In this document: in pieces, positions 35,110 through 46,020 of the stretch | Layout of the letters: each line of letters starts with the position of its first letter | Position numbering within the stretch: the first letter of the stretch is position 1 | Source: Hanleya hanleyi | Taxonomy: Eukaryota; Mollusca; Polyplacophora; Lepidopleurida; Hanleyidae | Assembly: GCA_036873755.1 (NCBI GenBank) | Contig: JAVTVY010019002.1 | Coordinates: forward strand, 1 to 64,000 | DNA length: 64,000 bases | Direction of reading: 5' to 3' | Program-made: the position numbers and the translations under genes | The notes under the pieces: model-generated | What the model was told of the DNA's origin: nothing | Seen by the model: the letters and a program-made list of their open reading frames with translations, nothing else | The model's database searches: none

Positions 35110-36012
35110 TCAGCCTAGGGGGTGGTCGATCATTTTAGTCACGTAAAATGTGACATTCGTTGTAATCTCCACCTGCCATTTGGTGTTGGGGCGTTGTTGT
35201 CGGGCCCATTCCATTACATTCAATTGGTCCACTTGGTCCAGTACCGTACCAGTCCAGGGACATACGATCTGTAATGATGAAGGGCTGGTCGAACACGAGG
35301 CTATTGTGACTGGGGTGAAAGTACCGGATTTGGCCCGTCGCTTTATGCCGTAATAAATACCCAAAGGTGAGATTTAATTTGAAAGCTGTAGCTTGGTCCT
35401 CAAAAATAGTATAGGCGTAGTGGGAGAGGCTGGTGTTATCCTCTAACCGGAAATTGTACAAGTCCAATATAGGGCGATGGCGGTGGAAACAGTGCCAGAC
35501 CATGGGCCAATGGCGTCGATAGATGTCACTCACTGGATGGTCTTCGGGTAACAGATCGCTAGGAACATTTATGGGCTCGTCCACAAAATGTTCGTCGTTG
35601 TCAGGCGTAAGACTGGGAACCGTAACGCTAGGGGCCGGCTGGATATCCAGGCTCTTCTGAACTGTGGGTATAGGCGGGCTCTCCGTGATCGCATCACCAG
35701 TGGCATTCGTCTCATCTTCACTGGGTCTGACCCTCCTGGGTGCCTCTTTAGTGGGAAGTTGTCGCCCAAACCGTACAGACGGGGCATGGATCAAACATTG
35801 GTGCTGTCTTAACTGACTGGGTCGTTTGAAGAGTCGACCGCAATCGTCGCATTGTTCCGTCGCGCCCTCCGCAGTAAATGATCCTCCCGATTGAATGACC
35901 GTGCGCAGGTAACTATACAAGTATACCGTGCATCGTTGTTAATGGATGCCTCGTGGCGTGGTAAATTATCTAGACGAGTAAAGTGCTTCTGGCAAGTTGT
36001 GCAAGAGAACAT
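35110..36012 (-). pseudogene. C2H2 zinc-finger gene copy A, frameshifted
   Basis: Minus strand. The 5' frame (36012-35809) has fingers FSCTTCQKHFTR and YTCIVTCARSFNRED. The reading moves to a second frame (to 35135) with the third finger EQCDDCGRLFKRPSQLRQHQ, a Pro/Asp linker, and a conserved C-terminal region (SDIYRRHWPM, HRHRPILDLYNFRL, AFKLNLTFGYLLRH, HNSLVFDQPFIITDR). It moves again to a third frame for TKWQVEITTNVTFYVTKMIDHPLG-type residues before the stop. At least two frameshifts. In larger proteins of DNA-virus-like elements a similar region precedes a type B DNA polymerase; here the frame simply stops. Confidence 0.75.
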
Positions 36013-36300
36013 ATCGTCTGTGGTCCAAATGGGTCGTGTTGATGTCGTGTTGATGCAAACGTGGGGGCGAATCAGGTTGGTGTCATTTGTATGGTGAGCC
36101 GATTCATTCTACGTATGCGCAGTCGTGGATGAAGCACTTATGGGGTAGAGGCCGACTGGGGTGGTTGCTATTGGAAGTCACGTTATTCAACGCATACGCA
36201 ATCGGTTAGTAGTAGAGAAAGGGCAGTTTCGGAGGTGCGCATGTGCGAGTAGTTGACAAAAGGTCCAGGTTCGGTCTGGCTACTTGGTAGTTATTTTCCC
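36013..36300 (+). repeat. Family D-like spacer between zinc-finger copies
   Basis: Contains CTACGTATGCGCAGTCGTGG, CAACGCATACGCAATCGG and GGTGCGCATGTGCG. Mirrored at about 42600-42850 in the right arm of the inverted repeat. Confidence 0.7.
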
Positions 36301-36321
36301 TGTAGGATACCGGTTACAGGA

Positions 36322-36346
36322 AGTGTGTGTGTGTGTGTCTGTGTGG

Positions 36347-36377
<31 letters not shown>

Positions 36378-36420
36378 CTCGAGCGCGCGTGTTTAAGGGT
36401 GCGCGTGTGTGTGTTTGTGT
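36322..36420. repeat. GT microsatellite, left arm
   Basis: Imperfect (GT)n with C and GA interruptions. Counterpart of the CA tract at 42496-42559. Confidence 0.9.
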
Positions 36421-36875
36421 GTGAGTTCAACCGTGCACACTGTCAAATTACATTCTCTCAGAGAACTTTCTCTCGTCGGAACAATATGCCTAGACACATT
36501 TAATATAAACACAACCAAGAGACATCAACAACAACAGGAACATTGCGTATTACACATTTTATTATCCCCTTCATCACAACACACCCAAACTAGGGGAGGC
36601 ACTATGGGTATGTTTACAACTCTCGTATGCTCTTCTCCGCGTATCAGACGCATTGTTGGCTGCTACTGTCCAATCCTTTCTGCATTTGTTGTCCATGTCT
36701 GCCTTACTATTTATCCACAGAATAAAAATTAAAATATCAAACACCATGTTTTTTATTCTAAGCACCGTAATATTAGGTGCATGTTTTTACAGAGCAGACT
36801 TTTTACGATCAGCATGTGAACATATAGAGAATATGCGCCATATTACGGTATCCATCAGTGCATGGGTGAATGCGT

Positions 36876-37791
36876 TCATTCGGTGGGGTGGTTAATCAGT
36901 CTAGCCACAAAAAACGTGACATTGGTCACCCTATCCACCTGCCAATTTTCGTTGGGGCGTTGTTGACAGGCCCATTCTGAGGGATCCACGGTCTGCAGCT
37001 GCTCTAGCATCGACTCCAGTGAACTCCTATTGATGATGGTGAACGGCTGGTCAAATACCCTGATGTTGGCATTGCAATAGACATACCGCGGTTTCTCTGT
37101 CTCTGTATCTTCCAGCACATAGCCAAAAGCGAGATGTACCTTGAAGGCCGTAGTTTGGTCCTTGAAGATGGCATCCACGTATCTGTGCAGAGAGGTGAGG
37201 TCGGTCAGTCGGAAATTATAGATGTCTAGCAGCGGCCGATGACGGTGGAAACATCGCCGGATCATGGGCCAGTGGCGTCGATAGATGTCACTTACTGGAT
37301 AGGTGTCCGGTAGGAGATCGCTGAAGACATCCATTGGATCTTCCTGGAAATGTTCGATGTCGTCAGGCCAATGACTCGGAACCATATCACTAGGGGCCGG
37401 CTGGATATCCAGGCACTCCTCGACAGCGGGTATAGGCGGGCTGTTTAAGCGCGCTTTACCAGCGACATTAGTCTCCCTGGGCTCGTCTTCAGTGGGACAG
37501 ACAATTCTCTTCAGTGGGAATTTGTCGACCAAGCCGTGATGTCGGACCATGACTCGAGCGTTGGTGCTTTCTTAACTGACGGGGCCGTTTAAAGAGTTGA
37601 CCACAATCGTTACATTGTTCCATCGTTCCCTCGTGGAGTAACCGTTCGTGGCGCAGTAAAGCATCTTCCCGATTGAATGACCGTGCGCAGATTATACAAG
37701 TATACCGTACGCCGTTATGGGTGGAGATCCCGTGGCGTCGTAAATTATTTTGACGAGTAAACTGCTTCTGGCAAGTCATACAAGAGAACAT
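36876..37791 (-). pseudogene. C2H2 zinc-finger gene copy B, one frameshift
   Basis: Minus strand, start at 37791 just downstream of a TATAAAA. The first frame (37791-37489) encodes three Cys-x2-Cys-x12-His-x4-His fingers: CMTCQKQFTRQNNLRRH, CIICARSFNREDALLRH and CNDCGQLFKRPRQLRKH. It ends early at TEENCLSH. The rest lies in an overlapping frame (37550-36876): DIYRRHWPMIRRCFHRHRP, LDIYNFRLTDLTSLHRYVDA, KDQTTAFKVHLAFGYVL, VFDQPFTIINRSSLE, ending NHPTE-stop. The same frameshift is present in copy B'. Probably a DNA-binding protein of the virus-like element; function unknown. Confidence 0.8.
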
Positions 37792-37837
37792 GTCGGCTGT
37801 GGATCAGGGACTGATGAACATTCCCACCTACCGCCTG

Positions 37838-37844
37838 TTTTATA
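37838..37844 (-). promoter_or_regulatory. TATA box of zinc-finger copy B
   Basis: TATAAAA read on the minus strand, about 47 bases before the ATG, in a block (GGTAGGTGGGAATGTTCATC downstream, GATTGGTGGAGAGAA upstream) that is conserved in front of copies B, B' and A'. Confidence 0.7.
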
Positions 37845-38300
37845 ACCCCTCGCCCTACAAGAGAACACTCCTACGTTGTTCTCTCCACCAATCAGCGCAT
37901 CGCCGTCCTGTCCTGTTCACACAGGATTACAAGCGTCTGGTCCGTCATCATAATTCAGCCGTCGTCCATTGGAGAATATCCGCGTCCATAATCCAAAGAC
38001 CTATTCCGTATTCCATATAACAGTATTAGCACTAAATTCGAAAAGACAGTCATAGTATGCATAAACATGGGCTTGTTTCCTGCAAGGGAGAAGCGGTCAA
38101 CAGTTTTCAATGATGCCGGCAAGACATCATGATCTTCCAAAATTATCAAATCCGTATCGCTGATCAGTATTCTTAATCCATAATATTCGTTGTAAAGTCG
38201 TCATCTTTGAATGTGACTGTTCATATGAGTACCACGAAGGTCTTGAAGTACATGGGTTCATGCGGCCCCTAGCCCCGGGTTAAGCGGAATTAGACACAAG

Positions 38301-39729
38301 TTACGAAACGTAACGCCATAGATCTTGCACGCTACGTTCGTATTTTGCTATCAGCATGCGATATGTATCGCCAAATTTGAGAAACTTTGAGTGGAGGCGC
38401 TTGGTGGTGTAGCCCTGTTTCTGCAACAATGTTTTGTGACAGTGATTAAAATCGTCACATTTCACGCAGGATCTAGCAAATGCTACTAGGCGTGATATGT
38501 ATACGCCATATGCAGGTCCCACTGGAATATCACTGTCCAGAAAGGGATAGTTTACGATGTCGAAATTGTAATCATCTCTTTTGTCATACAGTCGACGAGA
38601 GAGAAGGCCAGCTTCATTTTTATAGAGTTATAGGTCTAAATACGATGTGCCTGTAGGGTTATCTGTAGTTTCCTTCAAATCCAGTGAAGGTGGATATATA
38701 TCCTTCACTGCGTCATTTATATAGCGATTATCCACAGCGAGAAGATCGTCTATATATCTTTTGGTGAATGAGAAGGAACGGGCTTTGAATGGATCGGTTT
38801 TTGAAAGCGCCTCCATATAGTCATATTCATAAGAGAACAGATATAGGTCAGCCAATAGTGGTGCAAAATTAGTATCCATTGGAATACCTATATGCTGTTG
38901 ATATATTGTGTTGCCAAATTTCACATAGATATTTTTAATGAGAAATTCAAGCAACTCTATTAACAAAGAAACATTCCATGAATGATATCTCTTGTATGTA
39001 GTAGAGCTAAAGAATGCTTTATGGCTTCCGACATTAATATATCTACGATCAGTTTTCTTGAACACAGATACTATTAATGCACTTAGACGGTCAATAAGGT
39101 CCTGATGAGGGATTGTGGTATAGAGAGTCGAGAAATCCCATGTGGATACATGTCTATACGGTATGTGACCTTTAGCATCAAGTTCTTCCGTAAGACATTT
39201 TGAGTTTTTCAACGCCAGAGTTTTTAGAAATAGTGGCGCAATACCTTTCCCAAAATGCTTTTACCTCCTGAAGGGCCCTCGTCAACAAGGTTGAAAGAAG
39301 CTTGGTGGTGCAGCTTCTAGAACCAGCTATGAATCTAGCTTTGTATGGTGATTTATGCATTTTGGGAGTCCAGTATACTTTTGGTATATCGTTATGTTTG
39401 GTTGGAAGACAAATACCTCTTTCCTTGAGAAACGTTCTGTGATTGTTAAATAAATCTTCCAGAGTAAATGCAGTTTGAGAGTAAGTAGACGTATTTGATG
39501 ACGATATGTTTACACTCAATACTTCAACCAGCACCTGGTAATAGTAATATTTACATATGAATATTATATTATTTGGAGCTTTGTCTGCTGGGACTATGAC
39601 GAATTTACTCTGGAGATTTGCTAGAACTTCTTGCGAATTGCGGCTTCTCAGTACTTGTTTTGCTTGGGAAGGGTATAGGGGTGGGCATATGACCCGTGGA
39701 CGTACATGTGAATCATGCGGTGTAGCCAA
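38301..39729 (-). pseudogene. Second Penelope-type reverse transcriptase, broken
   Basis: Minus strand, three pieces. 39729-39178: FVIVPADKAPNNIIFICK, PKVYWTPKMHKSPYKARFIA. 39212-38628: STWDFSTLYTTIPHQDL (motif A), QHIGIPMDTNFAPLLADLYL (motif B), KRYIDDLLAVDNRY (motif C, Asp pair). 38522-38301: MGPAYGVYISRLVAFARSC. Frameshifts separate the pieces. The motifs differ clearly from those of the element at 4.5-10 kb, so it is another PLE lineage; a permuted (Naiad-like) type is possible but no endonuclease was found. The right arm of the inverted repeat holds only the sequence encoding its start (PHDSHVRPRVIC). Confidence 0.75.
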
Positions 39730-40149
39730 CGAAGATTACGCGACGTTATCTGTGATTCCATGAGTTGTAGAGAAAGCAGTCTCTCGGACGCGTACATGAG
39801 ACGGATCATGTAGAAACACCCGATGCTTAACTCACTCTGTATTAACTACTTTGGTGTTCGGTAAGCCTGCATCGCTGCTCTATTGCACGAATATATACGC
39901 AATAAAGCACCAAAGTACCGCTTTACCATGTTGAATTGGTGCCCTATAACACTAGTGTTGCTTAGTAACGCGACATTCATGTTCTGTACACTGTCTGAGT
40001 TGTGTATCGTCACAAGAAGTGACGTTCATCTGGCGGTGCTGCCTGGACCCTGATGGCGGCCCCGGATGCCTGCGTGTTCATCTATGTACATCGACGGACG
40101 TGACGTGTGTGTGTGTGTCTGTGTGTGCGCGAATTCCTATATGTACAGA

Positions 40150-40262
40150 CACCACCACCTACACCACGACCAACACCACGACCACCACTACCACCAACAC
40201 CAACACCACCACCACCACCACTACCACCACCACCACCATACACCACCACCACCACCATCACC
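40150..40262. repeat. (ACC)n microsatellite
   Basis: ACC/ACA-rich tract present only in the left arm of the inverted repeat. The histidine- and glycine-rich frames across it are artefacts. Confidence 0.9.
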
Positions 40263-40360
40263 ACCTGCCGTTGACGGACGTCAACGCCCGGTGGTGGTGG
40301 TAGCTCCCATGTGGCAGAGCTCTTAGATCGGAGCTCTCGGAGCTCGGAACTCAGAGCTCG

Positions 40361-40486
40361 GAAGTGACCTCATCGCATGCATGCGCGCGTACCTGTGGTG
40401 CCCCCGCACCTTGGTGTACCCTATACCCTACGGATTATAGGGTACAGGGCGCACCACAGGTACGCGCGCATGCATGCGATGACTTC
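40361..40486. repeat. Central dyad of the giant inverted repeat
   Basis: CATCGCATGCATGCGCGCGT with ACCTGTGGTGC (to 40401) is mirrored by GCACCACAGGTACGCGCGCA and TGCATGCGATG (40451-40481). Inside, GTACCCTATA (40416-40425) pairs with TATAGGGTAC (40436-40445) around a 10-base centre. Confidence 0.9.
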
Positions 40487-41070
40487 ATTCCGAGCTCCGA
40501 GCTCCAAGAGCTCCGATCCAAGAGCTCTGCCACTCGGGAGCTTCACGTCACGTCCGTCGATGTATATAGATGAACACGCATGCATGCGGGGCCGCCATCA
40601 GGGTCCAGGCAGAACCACCAGATGAAGGTCACTTCCTGTGATGATACACAACTCAAACAGTGTACAGAACATGAATGTCGCGTTACTAAGCAACACTAGT
40701 GTTATAGGGTACCAAATCAACATGGTAAAGCGGTACTTTGGTGCTTTATTGCGTCTATTTCGTGCAATAAAGCAGCGATGCAGGCTTACCGAACACCAAA
40801 GTAGTTAATACAGAGGGAGCGAGTTAAGCATCGGGTGTTTCTACATGACCCGTCTCATGTACGCGTCCGAGAGACTGCTTTCTCTACAACTCATGGAATC
40901 ACAGATAATCTTCGTTGGCTACACCGCATGATTCACATGTACGTCCACGGGTCATATGCCAACCCCTATGGCTAATAAATTGGTGTGCACGTGACTCCTG
41001 TGTAGACAGGACAAGACGGCGATGCGCTGATTGGTGGAGAGAAGGATTGTTCTTTTGTAGGGCGAGGGGT

Positions 41071-41077
41071 TATAAAA
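41071..41077 (+). promoter_or_regulatory. TATA box of zinc-finger copy B'
   Basis: TATAAAA 47 bases before the ATG at 41124, in the same conserved block as copy B. An inverted CCAAT (GATTGGTGG) lies about 40 bases upstream. Confidence 0.7.
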
Positions 41078-41123
41078 CAAGCGGTAGGTGGGAATGTTCA
41101 TCAGTCCCTGATCCACAGCCGAC

Positions 41124-42042
41124 ATGTTCTCTTGTATGACTTGCCAGAAGCAGTTTACTCGTCAAAATAATTTACGACGCCACGGGATCTCCGCCCATAA
41201 CGGCGCACGGTATACTTGTATAATCTGCACACGGTCATTCAATCGGGAAGATGCTTTACTGCGCCACGGACGGTTACTCCACGAGGGCGCGACGGAACAA
41301 TGTAACGATTGTGGTCAACTCTTCAAACGGCCCCGTCAGTTAAGAAAGCACCAACGCTCGAGTCATGGCCCGACATCACGGCTTGGTCGACAAATTCCCA
41401 CTGAAGAGAATTGTCTGTCCCACTGAAGACGAGCCCAGGGAGACTAATGTCGCTGGTGAAGCAAACTTAGACAGCCCGTCTATACCCGCTGTCGAGAAGT
41501 GCCGGGATGTCTAGCCGGTCCCTAGTGATATGGTTCCGAGTCATTGGCCTGACGACATCGAACATTTCCAGGAAGATCCAATGGATGTCTCCAGCGATCT
41601 CCTACTGAACACATATCCAGTAAGTGACATCTATCGGCGCCACTGGCCCATGATCCGGCGATGTTTCCACCGTCATCGGCCGCTGCTAGACATCTACAAT
41701 TTCCGACTGACCGACCTCACCTCTCTGCATAGATACGTGGATGCCATCTTCAAGGACCAAACTACGGCCTTCAAGGTAAATCTCGCTTTTGGCTATGTGC
41801 TGGAACATGCGGAGGCAGAGAAACCTCGGTATGTCTACTGCAGTGCCAACATCAGTGTATTTGACCAGCCGTTCACCATCATCAATAGGAGTTCACTGGA
41901 GTCGATGCTAGAGCAGCTGCAGACCGTGGATCCCTCAGAATGGGCCTGTCAACAACGCCCCAACGAAAATTGGCAGGTGGATAGGATGATCAATGTCACG
42001 TTTTTTTGTGTGGTTAATCTGATTAACCACCCCATCGAATGA
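41124..42042 (+). pseudogene. C2H2 zinc-finger gene copy B' (right arm)
   Basis: Mirror of copy B. Frame 41124-41426 has the three fingers and ends at the same TEENCLSH. After the shared frameshift the other frame has an extra stop near 41512, and 41530-42042 carries DIYRRHWPMIRRCFHRHRP, AFKVNLAFGYVLEH and VFDQPFTIINR to NHPIE-stop. A T7 run near 42001 changes FVA-type residues to FCV. It shares the disabling frameshift with copy B, so both descend from one already broken copy. Confidence 0.8.
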
Positions 42043-42487
42043 ACGCATTCACCCATGCACTGACGGATACCGTAATATGGCGCATATTCTCTGTATGTTC
42101 ACATGCTGATCGTTGAAGTCTGCTCTGTAAAAACATGTACCTAATATAACGGTGCTTAGAATAAAAAACATGGTGTTTGATATTTTAATTTTTATTCTGT
42201 GGATAAATAAGAAGGCAGATATGGACACCAAATGCAGAGAGGATTGGGCAGTAGCAGCCAACAATGCGTCTGATATGCGGACAAAAGCATACGAGAGTTG
42301 TAAACATACCCATAGTGACTCCCCTAGTTTGGGCGTGTTGTGATGAAGGGCATAATAAAATGTGTAATACGCAATATTCCTGTTGTTGTTGATGTCTCTT
42401 GGTTGTGTTTATGTTGAATGTGTCTAGGCATATTGTTCCGACGAGAGAAAGTTCTCGGAGAGAACGTAATTCAACAGTGTGCACGGT

Positions 42488-42495
<8 letters not shown>

Positions 42496-42542
<47 letters not shown>

Positions 42543-42559
42543 ACACACACACACACATA
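42496..42559. repeat. CA microsatellite, right arm
   Basis: (CA)n of about 30 units with a few interruptions, mirror of the GT tract at 36322-36420. Confidence 0.95.
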
Positions 42560-42974
42560 CGCACACTTCCTGTAACCTGTATCCTAAAATAACTACCAGG
42601 TAGCCAGACCGAACCTGGTCCTTTTCTCAACTACTCGCACATGCGCACCTCCGAAACTGCCCTTTCTCTACTACTACCGATTGCGTATGCGTTGAATAAC
42701 GTGAGTTCCAATAGCAACCACCCAAGTCGGCATCTACCCCATAAGTGCTTCATCCACAACTACGCATGCGTAGAATGAATCGGCTCACACAACAAATGAC
42801 ACCAGCCTGATTCGCCCCCACGTTTGCACCAACACCACATCAACACGACCCATTTGGACCGCAGACGCTTCATATGCCCTTCCCTAGGGGTTAATGTATA
42901 GGAAAACACGTCTCCAACGATGCGCTGATTGGTGGAGAGAACAACGTAGGAGAGTTCTCTTGTGGGTGAGGGAT

Positions 42975-42981
42975 TATAAAA
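42975..42981 (+). promoter_or_regulatory. TATA box of zinc-finger copy A'
   Basis: TATAAAA 47 bases before the ATG at 43028, with the conserved GGCGGTAGGTGGGAATGTTC downstream. Confidence 0.65.
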
Positions 42982-43027
42982 CAGGCGGTAGGTGGGAATG
43001 TTCATCATTTCCAGATTCACAGCCGAT

Positions 43028-43314
43028 ATGTTCTCTTGCACAACTTGCCAGAAGCACTTTACTCGTCTAGATAATTTACGTCGCCACGAGGCCTCCACCC
43101 ACAACGATGCAAGGTATACTTGTATAACCTGCGCACGGTCATTCAATCGGGAGGATCATTTACTGCGCCACGAAAGCTTACTCCACGAGGGCGCGACGGA
43201 ACAATGAGACGATTGCGGTCGACTCTTCAAACGACCCAGTCCGTTAAGACAGCACCAACGTTTGATTCATGTGAGTGACATCTATTCGACGCCATTGGCC
43301 CATGATCCGGTGTG
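43028..43314 (+). pseudogene. C2H2 zinc-finger gene copy A', truncated
   Basis: Starts CTTCQKHFTRLDNLRRHEAS and CITCARSFNREDHLLRHES, two good C2H2 fingers, then a stop at 43205 just before the third. Sequence similar to the third finger continues to about 43270, skips about 250 bp relative to copy A, picks up GACATCTATTCGACGCCATT and ends at about 43314. This is the outer end of the right arm. Confidence 0.7.
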
Positions 43315-43547
43315 GAGGCTAAGAATGTCCCCTGTATAGGAGTGTCCGTGGGACACTCAGGATAGGGTTGTCCTGGGAAAGACTGGAGTGTCCTAGGGCA
43401 TAACTCCCTGTTACGCTCCATTTTATAGGGTGGGACACTGTTAGCTAAGCCGTTACAACATTGGCGGTTGTAAGTGTCCTATAAGACAAGTGTCCCGTTT
43501 GACCCGCTATTATGCACATGTACTGGGCACCTTTCGAAAACAGTGTT
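43315..43547. other. Unassigned spacer with repeated GTGTCC
   Basis: AGTGTCC/GGGACACT occurs several times on both strands (for example near 43338, 43350, 43387 and 43430), giving local dyads. No gene. Confidence 0.4.
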
Positions 43548-43660
43548 GGGAGCTGTCGTGGTCATAGCGCTGTGGGTAAGTATGCAGGGATAATGAACAT
43601 CCAGGCTTGAGCTCAACATTGTGCAGGTTCGAACCCAGTCGGGATTGCACAATTTTTTCC
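43548..43660 (+). repeat. tRNA-derived SINE-like sequence
   Basis: A-box-like TGGTCATAGCGC (43559-43570) and a perfect B box GGTTCGAACCC (43626-43636), followed by a TTTTTT terminator at 43653 and further T-runs. The spacing of the boxes is longer than in a normal tRNA. Confidence 0.5.
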
Positions 43661-43945
43661 CTTTTCTTACACTTTTTTTCCCCTTTTCTCACATGGATAA
43701 TTTAGTTCAAACGTTCATCATTGCATCTTTGTTTTAATACACATTTATACATTAATAACTAATAATAAAAAAGATTAATTAATATTACTGTGAATAATTA
43801 TACATTTTTGGCGTTTACTTAGTAAGAGTTGGTTGTATTTTACTCTTATAAGCAGGCTATTTTTTGGATTGATATGTTGCATCACGTTCAATATCAGCAT
43901 ATGGCATGGAATCAGATCTCCCTAGTATAATCCGTGGCGTGTCCT

Positions 43946-44006
43946 ACTCCTCCTCCTCCTCTCTCTCCTCCTCCTCCTCCTCTTCCTCCTCCTCCTCCTC
44001 CTACTC
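43946..44006. repeat. (TCC)n microsatellite
   Basis: Near-pure TCC/CTC tract; the poly-serine frame across it is an artefact. Confidence 0.95.
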
Positions 44007-44059
44007 CGCTTTACTCATACTATTAAAGAAGCCGGCCAGGGAGGCCAGAGACATGTGGG

Positions 44060-44335
44060 TATCACTTTTTAATCCGTGGCGTGTCCGACTCCTCCTACTT
44101 CATGAGATCCCTTCGTCACCCTACAGTAGAATGGGCCGACTGCGCATGCGTGATGAGTAGTATAGAAAGGGCAGAGCGGGTCGCATAGGTGTGGCGCGGG
44201 ATAGGGTGGGGCGAGAGACCTGGGGTTTTCACTACCTGAGATTCCATGGGTCAGGCTTGCACCCTACAGTAGAATGGGTCGACTGCGCATGTGCGATGAG
44301 TAGTGTGCGATGAGTAGTATAGAAAGGGCACGCAA
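44060..44335. repeat. Two family D-like units
   Basis: CCCTACAGTAGAATGGGYCG, CTGCGCATGYG and GATGAGTAGTATAGAAAGGG each occur twice about 150-180 bases apart, with an extra local duplication of GTGCGATGAGTAGT near 44288. Confidence 0.65.
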
Positions 44336-44460
44336 TCTCCCTATTCTATTTAATCACTGCGGCTCCTTTGGGTGTTCCTGCCTGGCTGGTTCTGATTTAC
44401 GTCACGTGGTAGAGATATTCATGTCCGTTCAAACATCTGGCTAACCAATAGCTATAGAAT

Positions 44461-44540
44461 ATATGAGGGTCGGCTCAGATCCCCTGGGATGGGGACATAC
44501 CCCTGAGGGCAGTGGGTGGGTTCTTTGAAAGCTCGTATGT
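44461..44540 (+). repeat. Single solo unit of family C
   Basis: ATGAGGGTCGGCTC, GGGATGGGGACATACCCC and GGCAGTGGGTGGGTTC match the tandem units at 10.5-11.4 kb in the same order. Confidence 0.65.
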
Positions 44541-44990
44541 ATAATTATTGGCATGCAGTTTAACCCTGACGGACCCGTGTAAATGACTAATGGTATTATG
44601 GCTAACCTTGGGTCACAAGTGTACCTCTCTAAATTAAAACCACACTCTAATCAAAAAGGGAGGGGCAATTCGAAAGATTACTTTGATGACATTATCATGA
44701 CGTCATCTTGTCAGTAGGTAATTATAATTGATCCTTGTGAAGATGTAGATACCGTACCACTGTTGTTATATATCTTCCGTCGCTATAATTGTACCAGTCG
44801 CTACTAAGTTGTACAATATTCATTTGCAAACGCTCTAAAACAGGAGAAACGCAATCTCACACTTCTTTTACACGTTTGTTTCCATTGAATATTAAATTAT
44901 TTTATTGTTAATCAATTCTTTTGTACGCTTTGAGTAATACTAAAATTAACCGATATGACACTGAAATATTGGGTTGATCGGAAAGTGGTA
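44541..44990. other. No supportable gene
   Basis: AT-rich. Contains TGACGTCA near 44698. No coding-like frame. Confidence 0.4.
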
Positions 44991-44999
44991 GTATAAGAG

Positions 45000-45420
45000 G
45001 ATTTCGAGCCTGTGGCTCGTCACTGCGCATGCGCGAGAACAGAAAATGGGGCGGTATTGGGGCGGTGTGCGCAGGAGTGTTGTGCGCAGGTATGACGTCA
45101 CTTCCGGTCTGGGTGAATGGGGCGTGACCTTGGGTGCGTGTATTTCTCCGCGGTGATGCGGTCTGGCGGTGATGTGGTCTGCCTCCGCGGACCGAAAGTA
45201 GTCCCAAAGTAGTCCGGGTTTTCGTGAGAGTGTTCGGAAATCTGTAGGGACCGCTAGTGGACCGATTGGGTCGAGTGAGGTATCAAAGTGAAGCATTCGT
45301 GAAGGGGCATCTGATGGGCTGGGTGTGGGGTTGATATATTGTCATTCTGCGCATGCGCGGTGGACAAAGGGTATGGAAATAGACGTTTTGGGGTCTAGGT
45401 GGGCCACTAGTGGCCCTATG
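45000..45420 (+). repeat. Family D array, left piece
   Basis: Contains CACTGCGCATGCGCGAG near 45020, GGTATCAAAGTGAAGCATTC, CTGCGCATGCGCGG near 45348 and GGTCTAGGTGGGCCACTAGT. Cut at 45420 by the transposon; continues at 50664. Confidence 0.75.
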
Positions 45421-45427
45421 CCCTTAT

Positions 45428-46020
45428 GAAAATATACCACACTTTACCACAAAATACTACAGCAAACTTGTAGTAAAGTGAGGTATTTTGTAGTAAACTA
45501 TAGATGAGGTATAGTATTTTGTGGTACTCTATAGTTACCACAGTTTACTACAGTGTCATTGTAGTATTTACTACAGCAGTGCTATAATATACTACAAAAA
45601 CCAAAGCATACCACAACTCAAGTGTAGTATTTTGTGGTAATTTGTAGTTTCTACAGTTTACTACAGCGTCCGTGTAATATTTACTACAGCAGTGTTTTAC
45701 TGTGAGACAGTGGTGTTGAGCTATACTACAAACTGCAACACATCTGTAGTATTTTGTGGTTTCTATAGTTTACTACAGTGTCAGTGTATTATTTACTACA
45801 GCCAGGTTTTACTGTACCGGTATTACAGAGTTGTTAAGCTATGCTAAAAAAAAAAAAAAAATAAGCATACCACTACACAATTGTATTATTTTGTGGTTTC
45901 TACGCTATACTATACTGCCGGTATAGTGTTCACTATAACAGTGTTTTACTGTACTACAGAGTTGTGCTATACTAATAAATCCCAAAACATCATAACCACA
46001 ACGCAAGTGTAGTATTTTGG
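45428..46020. repeat. Left subterminal repeats of the 5.2-kb transposon
   Basis: Loose tandem units of about 110-130 bp built from TGTAGTATTTTGTGGT, TAGTTTACTACAG and GTGTTTTACTGT. Confidence 0.75.

Larger units (their letters stand above)
35498..43314. repeat. Giant interrupted inverted repeat (about 7.8 kb)
   Basis: Left arm 35498-40425, right arm 40436-43314. Mirrored in order: the zinc-finger 5' end of copies A/A', TGCGCATGCGCA-type spacer, GT/CA microsatellite, copies B/B' with their 3' flanks and promoters, the 5' part of a reverse transcriptase region, and the central dyad. The left arm has extra sequence: about 1.7 kb holding the rest of the reverse transcriptase (about 37935-39672), an (ACC)n block, and part of copy A (35532-35785). 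The right arm has a short bridging sequence at 40965-41000. Confidence 0.85.

Noticed and set aside
40019..40326. Histidine- and glycine-rich frames
   Set aside because: Translation of an (ACC)n microsatellite present in only one arm of the inverted repeat.
42185..42603. Frames rich in CVCV or THTH
   Set aside because: Translation of the CA microsatellite and its flank.
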